The notes under the pieces: generated by a model
The model's database searches: none
The model's input: the letters and a program-made list of their open reading frames with translations, nothing else
Told to the model about the DNA's origin: nothing
Shown: positions 34,289-44,131 of the stretch, piece by piece
Layout of the letters: every line of letters begins with the position of its first letter
Numbering within the stretch: the stretch's first letter is position 1
Source of the DNA: Caldifarciminota bacterium
GTDB taxonomy: Bacteria; Hydrothermota; Hydrothermia; LBFQ01
Reading direction: 5' to 3'
Length of the DNA: 64,000 bases
Assembly (NCBI GenBank): GCA_027003075.1
Contig: JALWYV010000040.1
Span: forward strand, 1-64,000
Program-made: the position numbers and the translations under genes

Positions 34289-36084
34289 TTCCTGCCACCT
34301 ATTCTAACCTCGTAGAAGTACACGCCTCTGGGTAGAGATGTGCGGTACGTGGTCTCGCCCCTGAGCTTAAAGGCGTCGGAGAGTATCAGCCTTCCGTCTG
34401 CCGTGTATACCTTTACCTTTGCCTCTTTGCTCTCGGAAGAGTACATGTAAATACCGCTCCTATCGGCCTTCACGCTGGCCATCCATCCCTTACGGAGGCC
34501 GGGATCCTCGTCCACGTCCACGGAACTGGCGAAGCTGTACGTTCCCACGCCCCAGACCTTGTGGTCGTCGTCGCTCTGTACGAACATCACTGCGACCATG
34601 TGGTTTATGTCAAGGCCGGGGTCGGATGCCCACGTAGGATGAGGAAGGAAGAAGTCAAGGGAGTACGTGGTCGTCCCTCCCGTATCCGTGGCCGTGTAGG
34701 TCGTGTCTATCCAGTGCCTGAACTTCATTACGTGGAAGTCCGTGCCGTTGGGGGCGTTGTAGTATACGCTATCCTGAACGATCACCACCCTCAAACGGTA
34801 GGGTTTGGTTACCATGGTGCCGAACTGGTGAACCGTAAAGGTTATACGTCCGTGTATTCCGGCTGAGTCCTCGTAGAGGAATGTATTGGTAATGGCCGTG
34901 TCCGTCGTGAACTCCATCGGTGTCGTCCTGTAGGTCTCCTCAGAACTCACCAAGGAGGCCCAGCTGGTGTAGTTGTAAGCAGCATTAACGACGCCGTTTA
35001 TGTACACCCATGGTACAGCGCTAACCTTATAGTACAGAACCCTCTGTCTCTGGGGCATGGTGTCGTACTTGTAGAAGGGGTCGTTGTTACTCCCGGGCCA
35101 CCAGGTATGGTAGGTTATCATACCGATATGGTAGCCGGAGGCGTCTATGTGAGAACCGTAGATGGAAAGCTGGTATGGGTCGGCCGAGGCGCAGGGACCG
35201 CAGTTATGCTGGGTAAACCTCTCAAAGAGTACCATCATTGGTCTATCGTAGCCGTATATGTACCCGGTTATCGTGTCGTTTGAGGCGTTATCATCGGAGG
35301 GGAGCTCGGTTATGATGTAGTACCTGTAGTAGTAAAGGTTGTTGGGTGTGAAGGAGGGGAAGGAAACGGAGGCCGTGTCCATGGCGTTGAGGGTGCCGGA
35401 GTACGTGGTCGTCTGATCGTAAACCGTGTTTCCGTAAGGATCTTCAAAGATAAGCCGTACGGGAACGGAGCTTATGGGGTTGAGGCCGTAGTTCTGTATG
35501 CGTACCGTGGGAGTGAACGTAGATGGAACGTATTCGGGACTCGTGAGGGCAACGGGACGGGCGTCCGTATCGTACGGGGCGTATATCTCAACGTCATCTA
35601 TGTACCAGTTGTCTGCGTCCGTACCCGTATAGCGGAAGGCCACGTACACGGTTGAATTTCCCGCAAATGCGGACAGGTCCACGATAACGGGATCGCCGTC
35701 AAAACCGCTTATGCTATGGCCCCCCGGCGTCATATCAAGGACGAGGGTGAACGTGGAGGTATCCGTCTGGGATGTGGTGGAGACGAGTATCTGGTGGTGA
35801 TCTCCGTATCCGCTCCAGTAATCCTCGTCCTCGTAGAATATGAGATAAACCGTACTTACGCTTGACAGGTCTACAGCCGGAGTGACGAGCCATTCGTCTT
35901 TGGCGTTTGTCTGGGGAACGTAGTTAACCTTTGCCGAGTACGTCCCGGAGCGAGCTTTTGTAGCCGTCTGGTACCACGAGTCTCCGGTTGCGCTGCCGAG
36001 ATCCAGAACCTCCCATCCCGACGGGGGAACAGAGGTTTCAAAACTTTCCTGTAAAAGTGTGCCTGCTGCAACTATAAACCACAT
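34261..36084 (-). CDS. Secreted MAM-like/Omp28-like protein with sorting tail
   Basis: A 607-residue protein. Leader MWFIVAAG is followed by a choice-of-anchor J/MAM-like jelly roll (LLQESFETSVPPSGWEVLD ... WYIDDVEIYAP, about 10-170), an Ig-like region (VRIQNYGLNPISSVPVRLIF) and an Omp28-like thioredoxin domain with CGPC in VLFERFTQHNCGPCASAD. The last 70 residues (VKVYTADGRLILSDAFKLRG ... LPRGVYFYEVRIGG) form a T9SS-like tail. It therefore looks like a surface-exposed redox protein. It heads the operon with the Omp28 lipoprotein, TlpA-like and barrel genes; TACAAT lies 8 bases before its ATG. Confidence 0.85.
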   Translation of the reverse strand: MWFIVAAGTLLQESFETSVPPSGWEVLDLGSATGDSWYQTATKARSGTYSAKVNYVPQTNAKDEWLVTPAVDLSSVSTVYLIFYEDEDYWSGYGDHHQILVSTTSQTDTSTFTLVLDMTPGGHSISGFDGDPVIVDLSAFAGNSTVYVAFRYTGTDADNWYIDDVEIYAPYDTDARPVALTSPEYVPSTFTPTVRIQNYGLNPISSVPVRLIFEDPYGNTVYDQTTTYSGTLNAMDTASVSFPSFTPNNLYYYRYYIITELPSDDNASNDTITGYIYGYDRPMMVLFERFTQHNCGPCASADPYQLSIYGSHIDASGYHIGMITYHTWWPGSNNDPFYKYDTMPQRQRVLYYKVSAVPWVYINGVVNAAYNYTSWASLVSSEETYRTTPMEFTTDTAITNTFLYEDSAGIHGRITFTVHQFGTMVTKPYRLRVVIVQDSVYYNAPNGTDFHVMKFRHWIDTTYTATDTGGTTTYSLDFFLPHPTWASDPGLDINHMVAVMFVQSDDDHKVWGVGTYSFASSVDVDEDPGLRKGWMASVKADRSGIYMYSSESKEAKVKVYTADGRLILSDAFKLRGETTYRTSLPRGVYFYEVRIGGRKWYGKLLQF

Positions 36085-36092
36085 ACTTTGGT

Positions 36093-36098
36093 ATTGTA
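36093..36098 (-). promoter_or_regulatory. -10 box TACAAT of the thioredoxin-fold operon
   Basis: TACAAT on the minus strand 8 bases before the ATG at 36084. Confidence 0.55.
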
Positions 36099-36177
36099 CA
36101 GGAGAGTTTCAGGTTTCTGGGAAGAATTAGCATCCGTTGGCCGCCCCGAAGGTGGGTTACCTGTCCCTTCTCAGGTG

Positions 36178-36183
36178 TATAAT
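36178..36183 (+). promoter_or_regulatory. -10 box TATAAT of the TPR-clpC operon
   Basis: TATAAT 8 bases before the ATG at 36192. Confidence 0.65.
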
Positions 36184-36191
36184 ACTATCCC

Positions 36192-36800
36192 ATGGATATT
36201 CAGAGGATTCTGCAATACGTGAGAGAAAACAGAGATAACGTTATCCTTGGTGTAGTGGTGCTTGTGGTAGCGGTGGGCGGTGGTATTTATTACCTGAACC
36301 AGAACCGTAAAAAGGCCGAGGACGTGCAGGTACTGTACGTCCGGGCCATGATGGGGGATCCCGGTGCCCTCAGTCTTTTAAAGAAACTCGTGACGGACTA
36401 CCCCAACACCCTGTGGGGTAGGATGGCCGCGGTGGATCTCATGCTTGCCGACCTCTTTCAGGGCAGGGAGAAGTCGGCCTCCGGATACCTTAAGTTTCTT
36501 AAGGATAGCAAGAACCCGATCCTGAAGAGTACCTACTACTCCCACGGTGCATCCTTCAAGATGAGTGCCGGTAACGTTAAGGACGGCCTGCGTATGCTCG
36601 GAGAGGGTGAAGGTGCCACGGATTACGTTACCTTCAGGGACTACTTCCGCTTCCGGAGGGCTGTAGTTCTCTACACGGAGGGCAGGTACGACGAGGCCCG
36701 TAAGATTCTCAAGGAGATAGCCCAAAACTACGACTCACCTTACCGTGATGATGCCCAGGCGCTTTTGCGGAAGGTGAAGTTGCTAAGCGAGGGAAGATAA
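36192..36800 (+). CDS. Membrane-anchored TPR protein (YfgM-like)
   Basis: A 202-residue protein with a cytoplasmic N-terminal helix (MDIQRILQYVRENRDNV), one membrane span (ILGVVVLVVAVGGGIYYL, about 18-35) and a TPR-like periplasmic part ending in YTEGRYDEARKILKEIAQNY. The layout is that of YfgM/TPR_21 proteins, which help chaperone secreted proteins near the Sec translocon. The next gene, clpC, starts 3 bases after its stop. Confidence 0.75.
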   Translation: MDIQRILQYVRENRDNVILGVVVLVVAVGGGIYYLNQNRKKAEDVQVLYVRAMMGDPGALSLLKKLVTDYPNTLWGRMAAVDLMLADLFQGREKSASGYLKFLKDSKNPILKSTYYSHGASFKMSAGNVKDGLRMLGEGEGATDYVTFRDYFRFRRAVVLYTEGRYDEARKILKEIAQNYDSPYRDDAQALLRKVKLLSEGR

Positions 36801-36803
36801 AGG

Positions 36804-39329
36804 ATGTTTATGGGAAGTCCGAGTTTCACGGATAAGGCGCGCCGCCTTCTGATGATAGCGCGCCAGGAGGCGATGAGCTTCAACCACGATTACATGAGCG
36901 CCGAACACTTCCTTCTGGCTATAACCCGCCTCAGGGAGTGTATGGCCTCCACCATACTGACCAACTTCGGCGTTGACCTTGACGAGCTGAGGGAGGAGAT
37001 AACCCGTGGTCTTACCAAAGGCCCCAAGAGAAAGACCTACCCTCAGGAGATCCCCCTTTCAGCCACGGCCAAGCGGGTACTTAACATAGCCATAGACGAG
37101 GCGAGAAAACTCGGAAGCAACCTTGTGGGTACGGAGCATATACTCCTCGGGATAGTTGAGGAGAGGAACTCCTACCCCTCCCAGATCCTTCGCAACCGTT
37201 TTGGAATAACGGCCGATTGGGTAAGGCAGGAGATAATACGCCTCAGGGATCTCGGCCGTCACGACGACAACATCACCCCTTACTCCGGCTTTGAGTTCCC
37301 CAGTCGCTTCACTCTGGACGAAGGCCCCTCCCATCAGCGCCGCAAACTCGCCCGCAGACCGCAGAAGAGCAACACCCGTACGCTTGATCAGTTCTCGGTT
37401 GATCTCACGAAGCTCGCCCGCGAGGGCAAACTGGATCCGGTCGTGGGGAGGGAAAGGGAGATTGAGAGGGTTATACACATTCTCTCCAGAAGGAAGAAGA
37501 ACAACCCCGTACTCCTCGGAGAACCGGGGGTGGGTAAAACCGCCATAGTTGAGGGTCTCGCCCAGAGGATAGTCAGGGGGGAGGTTCCGGACGTCCTTAA
37601 AGGTAAGCGCATAGTGGCCCTTGACCTTGCCGGCATAGTGGCCGGTACGAAGTACAGGGGTCAGTTTGAGGAGAGGATAAAGGCGATAATTAACGAGGTA
37701 ACCAACGCCCCGGACGTCATCCTCTTTATAGACGAGCTCCACACCCTCGTCGGCGCCGGAGCTGCCGAGGGGGCACTGGATGCCGCGAACATACTCAAGC
37801 CCGCCCTCGCGAGAGGACAGATCCAGATCATAGGGGCGACCACGGTTGACGAATACAAGAAGCACATAGAACACGACGGCGCCCTTGAGAGGAGATTCCA
37901 GCCCGTTTACGTTGAGCCTCCGACCGTGGACGAGGCCATAGAGATCCTGCGTCACCTGAAGCCGAGGTACGAAGACTTCCACAGGGTTAGGTACACGGAC
38001 GAAGCCATAGAGGCCGCAGTTAAACTCTCGGACAGGTACATAACGGACAGGAACCTGCCGGATAAGGCCATAGACCTTATGGACGAGGCCGGTGCCGCCG
38101 TTAAACTGCGCGAGCGGAATCCCGAGGTTGAGGAAGAGATCTCCAAACTTCGGGAGGAGCTTGAGAAAATCAAGAGGATCAGGGAGTTCTCCCTCAGGAA
38201 GAGCGTTCAGGCCAGGGAACAACTGGATGAGAGGGAGAAAGCCTTAATACGCAAGATACAGGAGATAGAAGAGGCCAACCGTCCCGTGGTGACCGAGGAG
38301 GACGTGGCCAAGGTGGTGGCCCGGTGGACGGGTATACCCGTGTCGCAGATAACTTACGACGAGTCCCGGAAATTGCTCCATCTTGAGGAGGAACTGAAGA
38401 AGAGGGTGGTCGGTCAGGATGAGGCCATAAGCGCCCTTGCCCGCGCTATAAGGAGGGCGAGGTCCGGCATAAAGGATACCCGCAGACCCATAGGCTCCTT
38501 CCTCTTCCTGGGTCCTACCGGCGTGGGTAAGACGGAGCTGGCTAAAGCCCTTGCGGAATTCATGTTCGGAAGCGAGAAGGCCCTCGTACGGATAGATATG
38601 TCCGAGTACATGGAGAGACACAGCGTCTCCCGTCTCATAGGCGCGCCTCCCGGATACGTCGGGTACGAGGAAGGTGGTCAGCTTACCGAGGCTGTTAAGC
38701 GTCGTCCCTACTCTGTAGTTCTCTTAGACGAGATAGAGAAGGCCCATCCCGAGGTCCTGAACGTACTCCTCCAGGTCCTTGAGGACGGCATCCTTACGGA
38801 TGGACTCGGACGAACGGTCTCCTTCCGGAACACCATAATCATCATGACCAGCAACATAGGTGTCAGGAGGCTCAAAGAGGCCCGGAGAATGGGGTTTGAT
38901 ATAGAGGCCAGAGAGACCAGCCTTGACTTCTCCAGGATCAGGGAACTGCTCCTTGGCGAGATAAAGCGCACGCTTCCCCCGGAGTTCATCAATCGCCTTG
39001 ACGAGATAATAATCTTCAGGCCCCTTGAGAGGAAGGACCTCCTCCAGATCGTTGAGATCATGCTCCGGGATCTGCGCTCCCGTCTATCCGAGAAGAACAT
39101 CAAGCTCGTACTTACCGACAGGTTCAGGGAGTTCCTTGTGGACGAGGGTTACGATCCGGAGTACGGTGCGAGACCCTTGCGGAGGGTTATACGCAAGTAC
39201 ATAGAGGAGCCGCTGTCGGAACTCCTCATAGCCGGTGAGGTAAAGGAGGGTGATACGGTTATAGTGGATCTGGATCCGGAGAAAGGAGAACCGGTTTTCC
39301 GAACGGGGAAAGAGCTGGCCGCCCTGTAG
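36804..39329 (+). CDS. clpC: ATP-dependent Clp protease ATPase subunit ClpC
   Basis: A double-ring AAA+ unfoldase that feeds proteins to ClpP. The 841 residues contain the double Clp N-domain (residues 5-150: [34 protein letters not shown]), a first AAA module with [13 protein letters not shown] and [15 protein letters not shown], a middle coiled-coil domain with [19 protein letters not shown], and a second AAA module with [19 protein letters not shown] and [14 protein letters not shown]. The short middle domain marks ClpC rather than ClpB. Starts ATG at 36804; the ATG two codons later is also possible. No clpP or mcsB is near. Confidence 0.95.
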   Translation: MFMGSPSFTDKARRLLMIARQEAMSFNHDYMSAEHFLLAITRLRECMASTILTNFGVDLDELREEITRGLTKGPKRKTYPQEIPLSATAKRVLNIAIDEARKLGSNLVGTEHILLGIVEERNSYPSQILRNRFGITADWVRQEIIRLRDLGRHDDNITPYSGFEFPSRFTLDEGPSHQRRKLARRPQKSNTRTLDQFSVDLTKLAREGKLDPVVGREREIERVIHILSRRKKNNPVLLGEPGVGKTAIVEGLAQRIVRGEVPDVLKGKRIVALDLAGIVAGTKYRGQFEERIKAIINEVTNAPDVILFIDELHTLVGAGAAEGALDAANILKPALARGQIQIIGATTVDEYKKHIEHDGALERRFQPVYVEPPTVDEAIEILRHLKPRYEDFHRVRYTDEAIEAAVKLSDRYITDRNLPDKAIDLMDEAGAAVKLRERNPEVEEEISKLREELEKIKRIREFSLRKSVQAREQLDEREKALIRKIQEIEEANRPVVTEEDVAKVVARWTGIPVSQITYDESRKLLHLEEELKKRVVGQDEAISALARAIRRARSGIKDTRRPIGSFLFLGPTGVGKTELAKALAEFMFGSEKALVRIDMSEYMERHSVSRLIGAPPGYVGYEEGGQLTEAVKRRPYSVVLLDEIEKAHPEVLNVLLQVLEDGILTDGLGRTVSFRNTIIIMTSNIGVRRLKEARRMGFDIEARETSLDFSRIRELLLGEIKRTLPPEFINRLDEIIIFRPLERKDLLQIVEIMLRDLRSRLSEKNIKLVLTDRFREFLVDEGYDPEYGARPLRRVIRKYIEEPLSELLIAGEVKEGDTVIVDLDPEKGEPVFRTGKELAAL

Positions 39330-39425
39330 ATCCCCTGATCCGGTCCGTACCTGCGTCACGTCTGGATGAATGAGGTAAGGGTGATTTTTAAAGTAAGCGT
39401 TTTACCTTTAGTCTGTCCCATTCCC

Positions 39426-39443
39426 ACGGTCACATCCGACCGT
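39426..39443. promoter_or_regulatory. Inverted repeat before the HhH-barrel gene
   Basis: ACGGTC, 6 bases, then GACCGT, directly abutting the TAAAAT -10 box. Its place in the spacer suggests an operator, but no regulator is known. Confidence 0.35.
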
Positions 39444-39448
39444 AAAAT
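39443..39448 (+). promoter_or_regulatory. -10 box TAAAAT of the HhH-barrel gene
   Basis: TAAAAT 9 bases before the ATG at 39458. Confidence 0.55.
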
Positions 39449-39457
39449 AACCGTCTG

Positions 39458-41752
39458 ATGTTTCTCCTGCTTTCCTACGTGGCCCTCAACTCCGCATCCC
39501 TTGAAGAGCTGCGCAGGGTCTTTCCCGGCTCTCTGGCGGACAGCGTTTACAAGTACAGGCAGAGGTTCGGAGGTTTTCGGAACTTCTACCAGCTCCTTGA
39601 GGTACCCGGCATAACCCCGGCGATATTCAAAAAGGTGAAGGATAGCCTCATCCTCTACGCCCCGGAGGAGAGGAGAAACGGGTCGGGTCTGGGAAGCCGT
39701 ATATCAACCGTAATAAACCTCCGGGCCTCAGAGGAAGCCCCATCCGACCTCAGTCGCGCTTACTGGCTCCTTCTGGGTGGGAATCCGGTTGACATAAACT
39801 CCGCCAGCGTCATAGAGCTGGCCAACCTCCCCGGCGTTTCCCTGAAGGACGCCGTAAGGGTGGTGCAGTGGAGGAAGTACACCCGTATAAAGTCCCGAAG
39901 GGATCTGAGATGGACGCCCGGCCTGACCCTCTACGGTTACAGGAACCTGAGGCGGTACGTTACCTACCGGTACGTCTACAGGCCCTTTAGGGCCTTCGTC
40001 ATGGCCTACGGTTATATTGACAGTTACGCCTACGACCCCTCTTCCTTCTTTGCCTCCTCAATAACCGAACTCATGGACACGTCGGGTACGGGAAGGAACG
40101 TTCAACTTCTGAGGGAAGCCGGATGGAGCGACGAATCCATAAGTAAACTCCTGAACCGCCTTAAACAGGAATCCTACGACATCTCCACCCTCCCACGGCC
40201 GAAGACTACCCTCCGGGGTATGTTCAGGCTCTGGGACTTCGTGGACGTCGGATTCTACCATTACGAGGGCTATACGACCTACAACAAGGCCTACGTGGGT
40301 ATAACCAAACCCTACCTGAGGGCGATCGCCGGAGACTACAGGTTCTCCTTCGGTAACGGCCTCATATTCACGGCATCCGAGAACCTCTCCGACAGGGTGT
40401 ACTGGAACACCGTTGGCCTCATGCCCGATATACTCTACGGGGACGCCTTTAAACTCAGGGGCGTAGGCCTGTGGGGAAATTACAGGGGCCTATCGCCCTT
40501 CCTGATATACTCCAGAGATAAGAAGAACGCCGTGGTGGATACGGCGGGCAGGCCTCTCTTCTACTACAGTTCGGAGTTTATCCCGTCTCTGTACAGGGAC
40601 AGGATAGACGAGGAGATCGTCGGTGGCGGTCTGAACTACATGGGAGACAACGGCTTCGGCCTCGGACTTATGCTCTTCCAGATCCGGTACGGTGAGCCTT
40701 TCAGTGGAGACTGGGGGAGCGTGGCCGTACCCTTCTACTCCAGCACCTTCAACGGCGGATGGCAGTACGATCCCTCCTTCCGGATAGACACGGGCAGCGT
40801 CCATAGGTTCGCCGGCCTGACGTACAGTGCAGTGGTCGGAGATTTCGTCTTTCGCGGGGACCTGGCCACCAACCTCAGACACCGGAGGCCTTCCGCCCTC
40901 CTGATAGCCCGTTACGTTGGGGAGACCCGCAGTCTGGACTTCGTGTACCGCAACTACGACCCCACTTACTGGAATCCCTACGCCCGCCCCTTCAAGGAGG
41001 ACAACCGGTTTGAGCGTACGGACTTCCGCTACTCCTACAGGCTCCTTGACCCTCTGGCCACCAACCTCGCCGACCTTCCCCTTCCCAAACCGGAGGAGGG
41101 TTTCTTCTTCCAGATAAGGGACAGGCTCTTTCAGGACATCCTTATACCGAGGGTGTACCTTGACTTCTGGAAGGATAAGACGGACGGTATGTGGAACCGC
41201 CGCCTTCACGCTGAAGTTGAATGGAGGGTCGTCTGGGCGCTCAGGCTCAGGGTGTGGAGGAGGTGGTTGGAGAGGACGGACATGCGCTACGGCCGGAACT
41301 TCAAGAGTAAGTCGGTTGAGAGTGCCTTCCGCACCTTCATAATAACGGATGCCAGCTCCGTCCTCGGGATGGAGGTGCGTTACTCTCAGTACAAATCCGA
41401 CAACACCAACGTCCCCCCCGGCAGAGGAACCTTCTTCAGCTTCTTCTACAGCACGGATCTCCTGAGGGGGTTGAGGGTGTACGTCGGCTCTACGGTCTGG
41501 ACGAGCAACGGCTACTCCCTGTGGGTGTTTGAGGACGACGGCATAGACTTCCTGTACAACAGGGGAGTTAAGACCTACGTCGCCGTGAGTAAGAGCGTAC
41601 TGAGAAACGCCTACTTCCGCCTGAAGGTCCGATACAAGAAGCAGTACAACGACGGCCAGTCCCTCATATCCGCGAGCGGGGACCCCATAAACGTGGGTCT
41701 GGGGAAGTACGAGTACTTTACGACCTATGCGAACTTTGCTATCACGTTTTAG
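39458..41752 (+). CDS. Exported helix-hairpin-helix protein fused to a putative outer-membrane barrel
   Basis: A 764-residue protein with leader MFLLLSYVA. Two ComEA-type helix-hairpin-helix units follow: residues 10-66 (NSASLEELRRVFPG ... LLEVPGITPAIFKKVK) and 110-166 (VDINSASVIELANLPGVSLKDA). A third helical segment lies at 190-240. From about 245 to the end the sequence is aromatic-rich alternating strand, ending YFTTYANFAITF with a terminal Phe, as in outer-membrane barrels. HhH units bind DNA without sequence preference; ComEA uses them in DNA uptake. A role in DNA handling at the outer membrane is inference. Its end overlaps the next lipoprotein gene by 26 bases. Confidence 0.75.
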   Translation: MFLLLSYVALNSASLEELRRVFPGSLADSVYKYRQRFGGFRNFYQLLEVPGITPAIFKKVKDSLILYAPEERRNGSGLGSRISTVINLRASEEAPSDLSRAYWLLLGGNPVDINSASVIELANLPGVSLKDAVRVVQWRKYTRIKSRRDLRWTPGLTLYGYRNLRRYVTYRYVYRPFRAFVMAYGYIDSYAYDPSSFFASSITELMDTSGTGRNVQLLREAGWSDESISKLLNRLKQESYDISTLPRPKTTLRGMFRLWDFVDVGFYHYEGYTTYNKAYVGITKPYLRAIAGDYRFSFGNGLIFTASENLSDRVYWNTVGLMPDILYGDAFKLRGVGLWGNYRGLSPFLIYSRDKKNAVVDTAGRPLFYYSSEFIPSLYRDRIDEEIVGGGLNYMGDNGFGLGLMLFQIRYGEPFSGDWGSVAVPFYSSTFNGGWQYDPSFRIDTGSVHRFAGLTYSAVVGDFVFRGDLATNLRHRRPSALLIARYVGETRSLDFVYRNYDPTYWNPYARPFKEDNRFERTDFRYSYRLLDPLATNLADLPLPKPEEGFFFQIRDRLFQDILIPRVYLDFWKDKTDGMWNRRLHAEVEWRVVWALRLRVWRRWLERTDMRYGRNFKSKSVESAFRTFIITDASSVLGMEVRYSQYKSDNTNVPPGRGTFFSFFYSTDLLRGLRVYVGSTVWTSNGYSLWVFEDDGIDFLYNRGVKTYVAVSKSVLRNAYFRLKVRYKKQYNDGQSLISASGDPINVGLGKYEYFTTYANFAITF

Positions 41753-42293
41753 CCTTACCTTAGTTTCGGCTATCCTTTTGACCTCCTGTGCTACGCTTGT
41801 CAAGAAAGAGAAGCGGGAGAAGGAGGAGACTAACCTACTCATGCCACCGGACGTCCTTTCCGAGCTGGAGATAAACCGGGTGCAGTTCCTTTACGATAAC
41901 CTCCCCGATTTCGTTGCGTACGGCCGTTACACCATGCACTTCATGTTCAACCGCAGCGAGGGAACCTTTAGGATGTACAAACTGTCCGATACCGTATACG
42001 TCAAGCTGGACGACAACCGCACCTTCGTAATAGTGTGGGATAGCCTGATGAACGTCAGACCTACGGGCAGGGACGTGGACATAGACGTGGGGACGGATAC
42101 GGTGGTGATACGGTGGAACGGGAACCGGGTGGTACTGATGGACGACCTCTTAATCGCCTACAGGGGGAAGGGGGTCAACCTGCGGATGGAGGACTACTCC
42201 TACGAACCCGTTCTGCATCCGAGGAGACTGATCTTACGATCTATGGGTGCCAGCATCATAATGATGGTGGACAGCATAAAACCTCTCCCGTAG
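41727..42293 (+). CDS. Lipoprotein of unknown function
   Basis: A 188-residue lipoprotein with a basic signal peptide and lipobox at Cys21 (ILLTSC), then a Lys/Glu-rich linker (KKEKREKEE). The mature part is beta-rich with short amphipathic strands (YGRYTMHFMF, DTVYVKLDDN, TVVIRWNGNRVVLMDDLLIAYRG), loosely like the LolA/DUF4292 half-barrel. The overlap with the HhH-barrel gene suggests it is its outer-membrane partner, perhaps helping the barrel as BAM-type or secretin-type pilot lipoproteins do. Confidence 0.65.
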   Translation: MRTLLSRFSLTLVSAILLTSCATLVKKEKREKEETNLLMPPDVLSELEINRVQFLYDNLPDFVAYGRYTMHFMFNRSEGTFRMYKLSDTVYVKLDDNRTFVIVWDSLMNVRPTGRDVDIDVGTDTVVIRWNGNRVVLMDDLLIAYRGKGVNLRMEDYSYEPVLHPRRLILRSMGASIIMMVDSIKPLP

Positions 42294-42301
42294 TACGGCA
42301 G

Positions 42302-42307
42302 TAGAAT
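42302..42307 (+). promoter_or_regulatory. -10 box TAGAAT of the DUF2905-smpB unit
   Basis: TAGAAT 7 bases before the ATG at 42315. Confidence 0.55.
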
Positions 42308-42314
42308 TGCAACC

Positions 42315-42551
42315 ATGTACGACGTCCTCGGTAAGGCCCTCGTATTCATGGGGGTAGTTCTGGTGGTCGTGGGTCTGGTGTTCCTCCTGCTTCCGAAGGC
42401 GATCTCCGGAGGGATACCCCTGGACTTCCACTTCAGGTGGGGAAACGTGGACGTTTACATTCCCCTCGGCACCTCAATCTTAGTGTCCGTACTCCTTACG
42501 CTCCTGTTGAACGGAATATTCTGGCTTATAGCATGGCTTACCAGAGGGTAA
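42315..42551 (+). CDS. DUF2905 small membrane protein
   Basis: A 78-residue protein with two membrane helices (residues about 7-27 and 53-74) joined by a loop with the family signature: LPKAISGGIPLDFHFRWGN, then VYIPLGTSI. This is the DUF2905 pattern found in many bacteria, with no known function. Its 3' end overlaps smpB by 19 bases. Confidence 0.85.
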   Translation: MYDVLGKALVFMGVVLVVVGLVFLLLPKAISGGIPLDFHFRWGNVDVYIPLGTSILVSVLLTLLLNGIFWLIAWLTRG

Positions 42552-42979
42552 TCTCCGAGAACCGCAAGGCCTACCACGACTACCACATAGAGGAGACCTA
42601 CGAGGCGGGTATAGTGCTTGAGGGGAGTGAGGTAAAGTCGGTGAAACTGGGAAGGGTGAGCATACAGGAGGCTTTCATAAGGCCGAAGAACGGGGAACTT
42701 TACGTTTACAACATGCATATAGCCCCTTACGACAAGACCTCCGTCTTCAAACCCGATCCGAAACGGCCCAGAAAACTCCTCCTCCACCGCCGGGAGATAG
42801 ACAGGATAATCGGACGTATAACCATGCGGGGGTACACGGCCGTTCCCCTGAAGGTGATCAACAAGAGGGGGTGGATAAAGTTAATAATAGGCCTTGCGAA
42901 GGGTAAGAAGAAGTACGAGAAGAAGGAGGCCATAAAGCAGCGGGACATAGAGAGGGCTATGAGGAGGGGTGAGTACTGA
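42533..42979 (+). CDS. smpB: SsrA-binding protein SmpB
   Basis: Binds tmRNA and delivers it to stalled ribosomes in trans-translation. I start it at ATG 42533 (MAYQRVISENRKAYHDYHI), as in SmpB proteins generally; the open frame extends further upstream inside the DUF2905 gene. The 148 residues include YEAGIVLEGSEVKSVKLGRV, YVYNMHIAPYDKTS, RPRKLLLHRREI, PLKVINKRGWIKLIIGLAKGKK and the basic tail KKEAIKQRDIERAMRRGEY. No ssrA gene is seen in the window. Confidence 0.95.
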   Translation: MAYQRVISENRKAYHDYHIEETYEAGIVLEGSEVKSVKLGRVSIQEAFIRPKNGELYVYNMHIAPYDKTSVFKPDPKRPRKLLLHRREIDRIIGRITMRGYTAVPLKVINKRGWIKLIIGLAKGKKKYEKKEAIKQRDIERAMRRGEY

Positions 42980-44019
42980 TGGAGGCCCTCGTCCTCTCCC
43001 CCAACCGATGGGACGGTGTATTAGACGTCGGGATCTTCAAACTGGCCCGTTTCCTCCGGCGGATGGGCTACAGGGTGGAACACGCTAACCTTGAGAACCC
43101 TATAACCTACATGAGGGGCAGGGAAGGGATAACGAGGAGGATGATCAGGCCCCTTCCCAACAGGTTGATGGTGTGGAGGTGGATGTGGGAGATGACCTTC
43201 CGTCTCCAGCCTTACGCTGGCCTCCGGCGGGAGTGGGACCTCCTCCTTACCGACGCCTCCCCCCTCCTGTTCTTCGCCAACCGCGTCAGGGCGAGGGTGA
43301 AGCTCTACCGCCTGAACGACCACCTCGCCGGCTTTGGGGTGCCGAAGGTGATCCTTGAGGAGGAGGAGAGGTTCATCCGGGAGAGCGACGCCGTACTCGT
43401 GGCCCACAGGAACCTCATGGACAGGGTGCCGGAGGAGAAGGCGGTTTATCTGCCCAACCCCATAGACCTGAGCCTGTTCCCAATTGAAGGGGACTTCCCG
43501 GAGCCGGACGACCTGAAATCTGTACCGCGGCCGAGGGTCGTATACGTCGGGGCGGTTGCGGAGTGGTTTGACTGGGATACCCTTCGGTACGTGGCCGCAA
43601 AGAGGCCCCGGATCTCCTTCGTGGTCGTGGGGCCCGTCCGTAACCAACCCCCACCCCTTCCCGAAAACGTCTTCCTCCTCGGAGGCAAGCCCCATAGGGA
43701 CGTCCACCTCTACCTGCGGCACTCGGACGCCGCCTTTATACCCTTCAGGCTCTCTCCCCTCATAGAGGCCATGGACTTCCCCAACAAGGTCCTTGAGTAC
43801 TTCGCCCTGGGCCTACCCACCGTCTCCGTGAGGTGGGAGTCCTTCGCCCGGAACTTCCCGCAGGTCCTCTTTTACGAGGATAGAAAGGGTGCCATAGACA
43901 GGGTGGACGAGGCCGTAAGCCGGGGAAGGGATATAAGTTTGAGGAAACTCGTTGAACCTTACTCCACGGAGAGGATCTTCTCAAGATTCAAAGAGGTAGT
44001 TGAAAATCTCACGAAGTAA
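42979..44019 (+). CDS. GT4-like glycosyltransferase
   Basis: A 346-residue GT-B glycosyltransferase. The N-terminal lobe has few conserved motifs (SPNRWDGVLDVGIFKLARFL), the linker carries VYLPNPIDLSLF, and the C-terminal lobe has PRVVYVGAVAEWFDWDTL, ISFVVVGPV and the donor-binding region IEAMDFPNKVLEYFALGLPTVSV. This is the pattern of group 1 (GT4) transferases that build surface glycans, with the usual second Glu-x7-Glu replaced by PLIEAMDFPNKVLEY. The ATG overlaps the smpB stop by one base. Sugar and acceptor are unknown. Confidence 0.8.
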   Translation: MEALVLSPNRWDGVLDVGIFKLARFLRRMGYRVEHANLENPITYMRGREGITRRMIRPLPNRLMVWRWMWEMTFRLQPYAGLRREWDLLLTDASPLLFFANRVRARVKLYRLNDHLAGFGVPKVILEEEERFIRESDAVLVAHRNLMDRVPEEKAVYLPNPIDLSLFPIEGDFPEPDDLKSVPRPRVVYVGAVAEWFDWDTLRYVAAKRPRISFVVVGPVRNQPPPLPENVFLLGGKPHRDVHLYLRHSDAAFIPFRLSPLIEAMDFPNKVLEYFALGLPTVSVRWESFARNFPQVLFYEDRKGAIDRVDEAVSRGRDISLRKLVEPYSTERIFSRFKEVVENLTK

Positions 44020-44020
44020 A

Positions 44021-44102
44021 TGCCGGGGGCGGGACTCGAACCCGCACGGGATACCCCACCAGATCCTAAATCTGGCGCGTCTACCAGTTCCGCCACCCCG
44101 GC
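44021..44102 (-). tRNA. tRNA-Leu (anticodon UAG)
   Basis: Class II tRNA on the minus strand, 82 bases. Acceptor GCCGGGG pairs with CCCCGGC, discriminator A; anticodon stem CCAGA/TCTGG encloses loop TTTAGGA (anticodon TAG); a long variable arm (TGGGGTATCCCGT) and T arm with GGTTCGAGTCC are present. CCA is not encoded. Confidence 0.95.
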
Positions 44103-44114
44103 GAAGAGGGAAGT

Positions 44115-44120
44115 ATTTTA
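44115..44120 (-). promoter_or_regulatory. -10 box TAAAAT of tRNA-Leu
   Basis: TAAAAT on the minus strand 12 bases before the tRNA 5' end, the same spacing as for tRNA-Lys. Confidence 0.55.
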
Positions 44121-44131
44121 AAGTTGCAGGA

